The notes beneath the pieces were generated by a model that worked only from the letters and a program-made list of their open reading frames with translations, had not been told where the DNA came from and did no database searches. Positions 1-6,995 of a stretch of 64,000 nt of DNA are shown here, piece by piece (the first letter of the stretch is position 1; each line of letters starts with the position of its first letter). The position numbers were made by a program, and so were the translations under genes. The stretch spans positions 434,001 through 498,000 of the forward strand of contig NZ_JAHWDP010000002.1 in the NCBI RefSeq assembly GCF_019312585.1. The letters are read 5' to 3'. The stretch comes from Halomarinibacterium sedimenti (GTDB taxonomy: Bacteria > Bacteroidota > Bacteroidia > Flavobacteriales > Flavobacteriaceae).

Positions 1-8
1 GTTACACT

Positions 9-827
9 ATGTCTACAGCAAAAAAAGAATACAAGCGAATTACCACCAAAACTTTGGTGGATATGAAGAAAAATGGTGAAAAGATTGCCATGCTTACCGC
101 TTATGACTACACTATGGCTAAAATTGTGGATAGTGCTGGAATGGATGTGATTTTAGTGGGAGATTCTGCTTCAAATGTGATGGCGGGTCACGAAACTACA
201 TTACCAATAACGCTTGACCAAATGATTTATCATGCTTCCTCTGTAGTACGCGCTATTGAAAGAAGTTTGGTGGTTGTAGATTTACCATTTGGAAGTTACC
301 AAAGTGATCCAAAGGAAGCGTTGCGTTCTGCTATTCGAATTATGAAGGAAAGTGGTGCACACGCCGTTAAAATGGAGGGTGGAAAGGAAATTAAAGAATC
401 TATAAAACGAATCCTAAATGCCGGAATTCCTGTGATGGGGCATTTGGGATTAACACCACAATCCATTTATAAATTTGGGACCTATACGGTACGTGCCAAA
501 GAAGAACAGGAAGCCGAAACATTGAAAGAAGATGCATTAATGCTCGAAAAAGCAGGGTGTTTTGCCATTGTAATTGAAAAAATTCCTGCCAAATTAGCCG
601 AAGAAGTTGCCAAAAGTATAAGTATTCCAGTAATAGGGATTGGTGCTGGAGGAGGTGTCGATGGGCAAGTTTTAGTTACCCACGATATGATAGGGATGAC
701 CCACGAATTTAGTCCGCGATTTTTAAGAAGATATTTAGATTTATATTCAGATATGTCAAATGCTTTTAGTCAGTATATCACAGATGTAAAAAGCAGTGAT
801 TTTCCTAATGAAGAAGAGCAATATTAA
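9..827 (+). CDS. panB: 3-methyl-2-oxobutanoate hydroxymethyltransferase
   Basis: Transfers a hydroxymethyl group from 5,10-methylene-THF to alpha-ketoisovalerate, the first committed step of pantothenate (coenzyme A) synthesis in the cytosol. The 272-residue product is full length for the family and a TIM-barrel throughout. It shows the VGDSA metal-binding segment near residue 50, the MEGG motif near 122 and GHLGLTPQ near 143. The C-terminal tail of about 20 acidic residues is variable in the family. The ATG lies 8 bases into the window, so its promoter is outside. It is followed after 12 bp by a pseudouridine synthase on the same strand, probably co-transcribed. Confidence 0.97.
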   Translation: MSTAKKEYKRITTKTLVDMKKNGEKIAMLTAYDYTMAKIVDSAGMDVILVGDSASNVMAGHETTLPITLDQMIYHASSVVRAIERSLVVVDLPFGSYQSDPKEALRSAIRIMKESGAHAVKMEGGKEIKESIKRILNAGIPVMGHLGLTPQSIYKFGTYTVRAKEEQEAETLKEDALMLEKAGCFAIVIEKIPAKLAEEVAKSISIPVIGIGAGGGVDGQVLVTHDMIGMTHEFSPRFLRRYLDLYSDMSNAFSQYITDVKSSDFPNEEEQY

Positions 828-839
828 TAATTATCTACC

Positions 840-1523
840 TTGCATAGTACTCCCGAAAATTTAGAAGTTCTCTACGAAGACAACCATTTAATAATTGTCA
901 ATAAGCGTCCTGGGGATATTGTTCAAGGGGATAAAACAGGAGATACCCCACTTTCTGAAGTTGTAAAAGGATTCATTGCTAAAAAATATGACAAACCTGG
1001 AGACGTTTTTTTAGGCGTCGTGCATCGTTTGGATAGACCTACCAGTGGTATAGTTGTTTTTGCAAGAACATCTAAAGCCCTAGCAAGAATGAATAAACTT
1101 TTTTCAGAAAGAGAAACAGAAAAAACCTATTGGGCTGTTGTAAAAAACCCTCTTCCTTCAGAGGGTGAAAAATTGGTGCATTACTTAAAGAGAAACCCAA
1201 AGCAAAATAAATCGTATGCCTATCCAAAGGAAATTTCAGGTAGCAAAAAAGCTGTTTTAAGATATAAGCTCATAAAAACACTAAAAAATTATTTTGTTTT
1301 AGAAATTGAACTTGAAACAGGTAGGCATCATCAAATTAGGGCACAATTAGCTGCTATAAATTGTCCCATAAAAGGAGATTTAAAATACGGATTTGATAGA
1401 AGTAATGAAGATGGAAGTATTCATTTACATGCAAGGAAACTATGTTTTATTCATCCAGTAAAAAAGGAACGTTTGGAAATAGTTGCCCTACCACCGGAGG
1501 ACGTACTTTGGGATGCTATTTAA
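840..1523 (+). CDS. RluA-family pseudouridine synthase, TTG start
   Basis: Predicted cytosolic RNA pseudouridine synthase of the RluA family (227 aa, catalytic domain only, no S4 domain). The catalytic-Asp motif HRLDRPTSG is at about residues 62-70, and the family's TGRHHQIRAQL is at about 160-170. No ATG is available before the conserved LEVLYEDNHLIIVNK block, so the TTG at 840 is the most likely start; TTG starts also occur elsewhere here (lptF, the cassette A membrane gene). The stop overlaps the stop of the convergent response regulator by 4 bp. The RNA target (23S, 16S or tRNA) cannot be told from sequence. Confidence 0.9.
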   Translation: MHSTPENLEVLYEDNHLIIVNKRPGDIVQGDKTGDTPLSEVVKGFIAKKYDKPGDVFLGVVHRLDRPTSGIVVFARTSKALARMNKLFSERETEKTYWAVVKNPLPSEGEKLVHYLKRNPKQNKSYAYPKEISGSKKAVLRYKLIKTLKNYFVLEIELETGRHHQIRAQLAAINCPIKGDLKYGFDRSNEDGSIHLHARKLCFIHPVKKERLEIVALPPEDVLWDAI

Positions 1524-2173
1524 ATATTTATCATTTTATTTTTTAATGCATACATCACGAGTCCCACTCTATTTCTTAATCCTAATTTTTTAAAAATATC
1601 CTGTCTATAGCCATCAACGGTTTTGGGGCTAAGTTTCATTTTATCGGCGATTTCTTTGTAGGTTAATTCAGAACAAGCCAATTTTATAAACTGAAGTTCA
1701 TTTTTATTAAACTCTGGATCCAAATCTGGTAAGTCACTATGCAAAGAGTTGACCATTGCATTAGTAACCAATTCAGAATAATAAAACCCACGTTCCATGA
1801 CCTCAAGTAATGCTTTTTCAAGAGTTTTAGGATGAATATCTTTTAAAAAATATCCTTTAGCACCTTCTTTTAGCATTTTTAAAATATACATTTCATTATC
1901 ATCCATGGATAGTGACAAAACGCGAATCGTTGGGTGGTTTTCCGTGAGCCATTTAAGGGTCTCAAAACCATTCATAACTGGCATATTGATATCCAATAGA
2001 ATGATATCTGGCAGGTCGTTAAGGTTTTGTAATTTATCGATTAAATCTAATCCATGTTGTGCTTTGAATAACACACGAAACCCTTGAAAACTATTAATTA
2101 ATTTTTCTAAAGAACTTGCGAATAATAGATGGTCGTCTACAATCGCAATAGTATTATCATTCAAAGTGTTCAT
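1520..2173 (-). CDS. NarL/FixJ-type response regulator (cassette A)
   Basis: Two-component response regulator, 217 aa. The receiver domain (about 1-125) has the acidic pair D13-D14 and the phosphoacceptor D61 in LLDINMP. A C-terminal LuxR-type HTH (about 150-215) contains the SELTYKEIADKMKLSPKTVDGY recognition region. It is the last gene of a minus-strand unit, and its start overlaps the end of the kinase gene by 17 bp, so it is translationally coupled to its likely partner. A paralogous regulator closes cassette B at 16.2 kb. Target promoters are unknown; the GGGGTA-TACCCC palindromes in this window are candidates only by inference. Confidence 0.93.
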   Translation of the reverse strand: MNTLNDNTIAIVDDHLLFASSLEKLINSFQGFRVLFKAQHGLDLIDKLQNLNDLPDIILLDINMPVMNGFETLKWLTENHPTIRVLSLSMDDNEMYILKMLKEGAKGYFLKDIHPKTLEKALLEVMERGFYYSELVTNAMVNSLHSDLPDLDPEFNKNELQFIKLACSELTYKEIADKMKLSPKTVDGYRQDIFKKLGLRNRVGLVMYALKNKMINI

Positions 2174-2948
2174 GTATTGGATATGGGTAAATTAAGTTTA
2201 TTTGGGTGCCTTTTTCCTTTTCTGACATAATGCTAAATGTTGCGCCAATTACTTTTGCTCTGCTTTCCATATTCTGCAACCCTGAATTGGTGTTGACCAT
2301 AAATTGGTCAAAGCCAACTCCATCATCCTTGGCCATGATTTCCAAATGGGTCTCTTTATAGTTTAAATTTACGAATATTTTTTTTGCAAAGGCATGTTTA
2401 AGGGTGTTTGAAAAAAACTCTTGTAATATTCTAAAAATTATGATTTCAACTTCATTTTTTTGGGGAATTTCTTTTCCATTTATTTTAAGCTCAGTTGATA
2501 AAAACCGAAGACGTTCGTAACGATCAAGCTCAGCTTTTAAAGAAGCGACAAGACCATTGTTGAGTACTACTTCATTATTTAAAGTTTTGGATAACGCCCT
2601 CACTTCCTGCAATGTAGAACCCAGTGTAGTTTTAGTTTCCTCAATTTGGTTCTTCATTTCTTTGGGGCTTTCATTTAATAACATTCCTAGTTGAATATTT
2701 GCCACTGAAAGTAATTGCCCAATATTATCGTGTAGCTCCCAAGCAATATTCTTAAAAGTTTGTTCTTGAATTTCAATTTGCGATTTTGCCAATTCTTTTT
2801 CGAATCTTTTTTCGGCTTCAAAGCGTTCAACCAACATTTTATTCTTCCGCCTCTGAAAAGCAACAACAAAAACCACTACAAAAAATACAAGTATAAAAAC
2901 TGTAATGATGGAATATAAAATTAAAAGGACTTCATCTTCTTTGAGCAT
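2157..2948 (-). CDS. Membrane-bound sensor histidine kinase, HisKA_3 type (cassette A)
   Basis: NarL-family kinase, 263 aa. A single membrane helix (about residues 6-30) is followed by a short charged coiled coil and the dimerisation/phosphoacceptor region with H73 in WELHDNIGQ. A HATPase_c domain follows, with N-box (LQEFFSNTLKHA) and G-box (DDGVGF, SGLQNM). There is almost no extracytoplasmic sensor, so the signal probably arrives through another protein; the seven-helix product encoded just upstream is the obvious candidate. An in-frame TTG at 2972 would add eight residues; the ATG at 2948 is preferred because the cassette B paralog begins equally close to its helix. It overlaps the upstream gene by 28 bp. 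Confidence 0.92.
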   Translation of the reverse strand: MLKEDEVLLILYSIITVFILVFFVVVFVVAFQRRKNKMLVERFEAEKRFEKELAKSQIEIQEQTFKNIAWELHDNIGQLLSVANIQLGMLLNESPKEMKNQIEETKTTLGSTLQEVRALSKTLNNEVVLNNGLVASLKAELDRYERLRFLSTELKINGKEIPQKNEVEIIIFRILQEFFSNTLKHAFAKKIFVNLNYKETHLEIMAKDDGVGFDQFMVNTNSGLQNMESRAKVIGATFSIMSEKEKGTQINLIYPYPIHEHFE

Positions 2949-3637
2949 ACCAAAAAACCAATTATAAAGCAAGAATACATAAATAAATTAGAAATCAAAA
3001 CTATATAGACCTGCAGCTTTACAAAAAGTAAATTTCCAGTAGATACATTAAAATAATCTGAAAAAATGGCCAAAGGTGCATTGACTAAGTTAAAAACAAA
3101 AACACCAACAGCAATATACATTGGGAGATGCGTTTTAAGTTGTAAAATTAAATCCGACTTGAGTAGCTCATAAAAAAACTGAAAAATAACTCCCAAAATT
3201 ATAAAAGTACCAGCTATAACCACAAAAGAGGAGTTTTCAAAGAAAGAAGTCTTAACAAATTGAAAATAAACCGAAGTTAAAAGATATAGTACCAATGTTA
3301 TTTTCGCAATGCTTTTAAAAAATTTGTTATTAATATAATACAAAAAATATAGACATATTAAAATAGGATTAATAATATCGTAAAAATTATAAACCCAAGT
3401 ATTACGCCTAAAAGGTGAGTTTTCGATAAAGGAAAAGTATTGATATTTCGAATAGTATCCAATAACCGAATAACTAGCTATAATTTCAAGTAAAACGACT
3501 ACCCCCAAATAGGCAACTAATAATTTAAGAGGTCTACTTGGTTCATTCCTTTTTAAAAAAAATATGCTTGCTATAAATGAAAATATAACAAATAAAAACG
3601 CCGAAAAAGAAAATATAAAATAATCGCTAAGTCCCAA
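2921..3637 (-). CDS. Seven-helix membrane protein of unknown function (cassette A)
   Basis: 238-aa integral membrane protein with seven predicted hydrophobic segments (near residues 8-28, 38-58, 88-104, 112-127, 138-158, 172-195, 205-233) and short loops. I recognise no enzyme or transporter motif. Length, helix count, loop pattern and gene position match the product at 17715-18377 in cassette B, suggesting distant homology. The frame begins at TTG (3637), 2 bp after the stop of the small upstream gene, with no nearby ATG, so it probably depends on coupled translation. A receptor-like module feeding the kinase is inferred from the conserved gene order only. Confidence 0.75.
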   Translation of the reverse strand: MGLSDYFIFSFSAFLFVIFSFIASIFFLKRNEPSRPLKLLVAYLGVVVLLEIIASYSVIGYYSKYQYFSFIENSPFRRNTWVYNFYDIINPILICLYFLYYINNKFFKSIAKITLVLYLLTSVYFQFVKTSFFENSSFVVIAGTFIILGVIFQFFYELLKSDLILQLKTHLPMYIAVGVFVFNLVNAPLAIFSDYFNVSTGNLLFVKLQVYIVLISNLFMYSCFIIGFLVCSKKMKSF

Positions 3638-3639
3638 TA

Positions 3640-3996
3640 CTAATAACTATTAGGAGGCCATCCCCCCTGGGTTCTATTTAATGGATCTATTTCGTAATTA
3701 TTGTCAGAATCTTTACTGACACCAATTGTTGGGGCAAGAAAGACCGTTGCCTTTTTATTTTCTAAAGTATCATAGGCAGCAAAATAAATTCTAATTCCAG
3801 GGTCTGAAACTCCTTGCCTAGTTGATAATTCTTTTACATATGCAACATATTCTTCTATTTCCTTAAGGCTAAAAGTAAAATCTTTTACATCCTTAAACCC
3901 TGTTGCTATCTCAATTTCAGAAACCCTTGTTCTATTCCAGTTTCCCTGAAGTTCCTTTGCTTCAGACACACTAATACAATTCTTTGGTTTTACCAT
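3640..3996 (-). CDS. Small conserved protein of unknown function (cassette A)
   Basis: 118-aa soluble protein with no signal peptide, starting at the ATG at 3996 (a GTG one codon upstream is possible). I know no named domain. It aligns by eye with the 116-aa product at 18391-18741: shared EA-x(4)-GNW-[NR] near the N-terminus, then FxxxLxxIxxxV, a strand IRIYFAAYD versus VRAYLAIDG, then VFLAPT versus VIVGTQ, a DxNxxYxxDxL segment and a Pro-rich tail (GGWPPNSY versus DPCPPKCDP). It is the first gene of the cassette. A ligand, effector or input protein for the membrane partner would fit, but there is no direct evidence. Confidence 0.75.
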   Translation of the reverse strand: MVKPKNCISVSEAKELQGNWNRTRVSEIEIATGFKDVKDFTFSLKEIEEYVAYVKELSTRQGVSDPGIRIYFAAYDTLENKKATVFLAPTIGVSKDSDNNYEIDPLNRTQGGWPPNSY

Positions 3997-4067
3997 CACA
4001 CTTTATTTTTAAGTTTTATTAGACCAAGTAAGTCATTTATAAAATCTCTGACAAGTTGAAACTAAAA

Positions 4068-4111
4068 AAACAGGAAAAACCCTGTATAATCTCACAGGGT
4101 TTTTCCTGTTT
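4068..4111. terminator. Long bidirectional terminator-like hairpin
   Basis: An 18-bp perfect stem (4068-4085 with 4094-4111), an 8-nt loop, a CCCTGT/ACAGGG core, and T-runs leaving on both strands (five T on plus, seven on minus). It has the shape of an intrinsic terminator, yet lies upstream of both flanking genes rather than behind one. It could be a leader attenuator of cassette A, an orphan of a lost gene, or the end of an unannotated RNA. Confidence 0.6.
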
Positions 4112-4253
4112 TTAATAAGTTATTAAACTCCTTTTTCCTATTAAATTAACCCCAAATTATTAGTTAAATAGCTGTTGATTTAATTAAATACTAAATTTTG
4201 ATATTAAAAAATTACGATTTAATTGTGAGAAAAGTAATATATTCAAGTAAATA

Positions 4254-4267
4254 GGGGTAAATACCCC
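4254..4267. promoter_or_regulatory. GGGGTAAATACCCC palindrome upstream of the patatin gene
   Basis: A perfect inverted repeat (GGGGTA-AA-TACCCC) whose near edge is 69 bp from the patatin start. An identical 14-mer occurs at 47317-47330 and a degenerate one at 44127-44140, each 70-90 bp before a gene start. It is likely a transcription-factor operator; the factor is unknown. Confidence 0.55.
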
Positions 4268-4335
4268 TTGTATCAGCTAGTCGATATCCGTACATTAGAT
4301 TATTATTTTTCAGAAGTTTACAATAGAAAAAAGTA

Positions 4336-6942
4336 ATGACCAGTTTTTTTAAGGATATATTAAGGTTTTTTTTGCGGAGTATTACTTGTCTTTTTAAATA
4401 CAACTGTCTCATTGTACAACTTGAGCATTTAAAAAAGTCTTTTAAAAACTTCTTTAAAGCCTCCGTCTTAAGCTTAGTAGTTATTGTAATAATTTTATTA
4501 TTGCTCACAAAAATGGATCAAGCCTTTACCATGATGGTTGATTTGGTCGAAAATCAAAATTCTAAATTCTCTTTACTTCTTTCTTTTCTCTTTATAAATG
4601 CACTTGCCATAGTATTGTCCCACTACCCTATTTATACCTACTATGCAGCAAATCTAAATAACTCGGGAGATTATACTGTTTGGCATAAGATACTTCCCTT
4701 TAATTTTTGGCCTCTCAAAAAATTTCCTGCGTTTATCTATACGACAAATAAGCAAAGCACCTATCAGCCAGATAACTGGGCAAATTATCTTCGTTATTCT
4801 ATTGGGATATTAATACATGGTGTTTGGATCCATTTTATAATAAACAGTTTTCAACCCAATCTTATTTTTGAAAACTTCCCGTTGCCTGTTGTAAAAACAA
4901 TCATTTATCTTTTATTACTCGTTCCACTCATAGCATACATTTACGTAAAGGAGAAGTTCACTTTTTATCAACGAACCACAGAGAAAGATGGTACGCCTCT
5001 AACCAAAGAAACCTTAGAAAAAAACGCCAAAAAACTAAAAGTCTATTACAAAAGATTAGGAATAGGGTATTTCTTTGTTGGATTTATTTGTTTGCTCCTT
5101 TTAATTATCACCATTTTCATTGCAAATTTTAGTCCTGGAGGATTTGTTATCATGCTACTTACGAGTTACGCTTTTATGTTTAACTATGTATTTTTTAGAA
5201 TTTTACGAACCTCCTCTTCAAAAGTAAAAGCCACATTAGAAAGTCCATTACTCTTACCTATTTCCCTTTTTATTGGAATCATTCGGTACTTCGAAAAATC
5301 TGAAAACTACTTATCCTTATTTAATTTTAATTTTATTGTTTCAATTGTAATCCTTGTTTATTCAACAATTGCTAGTATTAAAGGTTGGGGACTTACGAAC
5401 GGAATACCTATTTTATTAGCATTCTTTTATTTCTACTATTTTATAATTGCAAGCCTAGGAAAGTATTTCTTTGTGGCTAAAAAACTAAATCTATCGGCTA
5501 CAAGAAGGTACAAAATTATATTTGGAGTTTTTGCATTATTAATTGTACTAGTTATTCTAAGCAGAGTAACTAACATTGAAACTCGAACTCACGAGCTTGA
5601 TTTGGTCGAAAACACTAAGTTTCCTGTAAACGAACTTCAGTTTTGGGACAGTATTCAAAAAAAACAAAACCCTACCCTATTTTTTATTGCTTCTCATGGA
5701 GGCGGATTAAAAGCGAATGTTTGGACACTTAATGTGGTAAATACACTTCAAAAAGAAACGCAAGGAAAACTTTTGGACAATACATTAGCCCTTTCTGGAG
5801 CCTCTGGAGGCTCCCTTGGATTAGCTTTATATACCGGATTGTATCGTGAAGATGGATTAAATTTTGACAAAATTCAGCAAAAGATAGATACCCTTTCTAG
5901 GCAAAACTATACCTCTATAGATTTAACCTTCACATTTGGAGTTGATTCGTACCGAAAAATTTGGCCATTCAATCAAAAGTTTCGTTTACGAGATCGGCCC
6001 TATTATGCCATGCGTAAGTATCAAAACCATATCGAAGACCAAACATCCAATATTTTGTATGACACCTCCTTTCGGGATTATTGGAAGCAGGCCTTTCAGA
6101 AAACGGGTTATTTTCCAAGTTTAATTATGAATACTGCAAGTACAAAAGGGAGTCGCGGTATTTTGTGGTCCGTAAAACCCAACGATTTTAATGCGATTTT
6201 TCCCTTTGCCGAAAATCTAGCAGAATTAAATGGAGAGAAAACCCTTCCATTTTACCAGGCCGTTTCTACTACCAATAGGTTTCCTGTCTTTAGCCCCGCC
6301 GCCAAAATCCCCGGTTACGGCCATTATATAGATGCCGGAGCCATTGACAATAGCGGACTTCTAGGCTGTTTGGATCTTCACAATTATTTACTACGGAATG
6401 CGACATTTTTAAATGAAAAAAAGATTGCTTACATCGAAATAATTAATAGCAAAAGCCTGTATATAAATTATTTGGTTGAAAAATTTAAAAAAGAAAATGG
6501 AATAGAACATATAACCAAAAATGAAGTAGAAACCGATAACATTGTGGCAGACCTCCAAACAGGATTAAACCTTGATAAAATCCCAGGATATTTAAGTGAT
6601 TATCTTGCTAATTGGGAGACTTCTCAGCCTGATAAAATTCAATATTTCCAGCTATTTATGCCGCATAAGGTTTCGGTCAGTGATGTGGAGGGATATCTAA
6701 ATGGTGAAATAGCAGATGAATCTGTTAAAGAAAAACTATCCCATTTTCTAGCCGCCGAAAACAATGAAATTTTAACGCTAACCGAAAAACCAGACAAAAC
6801 CTTTTTTGAACCTTGGGAATTTTATGAGCCTACACTTTCCCGTCATTTAAGTAAAAGTAGCTTAGCCTATGTAAAAGCTATTTTGGAGCACCCCATGTTA
6901 AGGAAGCAATTTGCTGAAATTACTGCATTGATAAATCCATAA
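4336..6942 (+). CDS. Membrane-anchored patatin-like phospholipase/lipid acyl hydrolase
   Basis: 868-aa protein with about nine membrane helices in its first 415 residues, then a patatin-type alpha/beta hydrolase. The patatin signature is present: an oxyanion-hole HGGG at 454-457 (HGGG instead of the usual GGG with preceding Asp), the nucleophile elbow GASGG with S490, and the catalytic DAG with D666. The remaining 150 residues are a C-terminal extension. It probably releases fatty acids from membrane lipids at the cytoplasmic face; the substrate is not predictable. It stands alone, divergent from cassette A and convergent with the M16 peptidase. The ATG at 4336 is the first in frame, and the GGGGTA palindrome lies about 70 bp before it. 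Confidence 0.85.
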   Translation: MTSFFKDILRFFLRSITCLFKYNCLIVQLEHLKKSFKNFFKASVLSLVVIVIILLLLTKMDQAFTMMVDLVENQNSKFSLLLSFLFINALAIVLSHYPIYTYYAANLNNSGDYTVWHKILPFNFWPLKKFPAFIYTTNKQSTYQPDNWANYLRYSIGILIHGVWIHFIINSFQPNLIFENFPLPVVKTIIYLLLLVPLIAYIYVKEKFTFYQRTTEKDGTPLTKETLEKNAKKLKVYYKRLGIGYFFVGFICLLLLIITIFIANFSPGGFVIMLLTSYAFMFNYVFFRILRTSSSKVKATLESPLLLPISLFIGIIRYFEKSENYLSLFNFNFIVSIVILVYSTIASIKGWGLTNGIPILLAFFYFYYFIIASLGKYFFVAKKLNLSATRRYKIIFGVFALLIVLVILSRVTNIETRTHELDLVENTKFPVNELQFWDSIQKKQNPTLFFIASHGGGLKANVWTLNVVNTLQKETQGKLLDNTLALSGASGGSLGLALYTGLYREDGLNFDKIQQKIDTLSRQNYTSIDLTFTFGVDSYRKIWPFNQKFRLRDRPYYAMRKYQNHIEDQTSNILYDTSFRDYWKQAFQKTGYFPSLIMNTASTKGSRGILWSVKPNDFNAIFPFAENLAELNGEKTLPFYQAVSTTNRFPVFSPAAKIPGYGHYIDAGAIDNSGLLGCLDLHNYLLRNATFLNEKKIAYIEIINSKSLYINYLVEKFKKENGIEHITKNEVETDNIVADLQTGLNLDKIPGYLSDYLANWETSQPDKIQYFQLFMPHKVSVSDVEGYLNGEIADESVKEKLSHFLAAENNEILTLTEKPDKTFFEPWEFYEPTLSRHLSKSSLAYVKAILEHPMLRKQFAEITALINP

Positions 6943-6948
6943 ATGTAT

Positions 6949-6978
6949 AAAAAAGGGACACTTTTCAGCATCCCTTTT
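6949..6978 (-). terminator. Terminator behind the M16 peptidase gene
   Basis: Inverted repeat AAAAGGGA / TCCCTTTT with a 12-nt loop between two convergent genes. On the minus strand it is followed by six T residues, fitting an intrinsic terminator for the peptidase; the plus-strand tail is weaker. Confidence 0.5.
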
Positions 6979-6995
6979 CAATATTTAAAAATTAA

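Larger units (their letters stand above)
3997..4335. other. Divergent intergenic region between cassette A and the patatin gene
   Basis: A very AT-rich stretch of about 340 bp between divergent genes. It holds an 18-bp perfect hairpin at 4068-4111 and a GGGGTAAATACCCC palindrome at 4254-4267. I see no clear TAnnTTTG box for either gene. On the minus strand a TTG-N19-CTTACTTG arrangement lies between the hairpin and cassette A, matching the promoter consensus only in part. Confidence 0.6.

Noticed and set aside
4212-4508. Minus-strand reading frame of 98 codons
   Set aside because: It overlaps the start of the patatin gene and the palindrome, and has low-complexity AT-rich composition and no recognisable domain.
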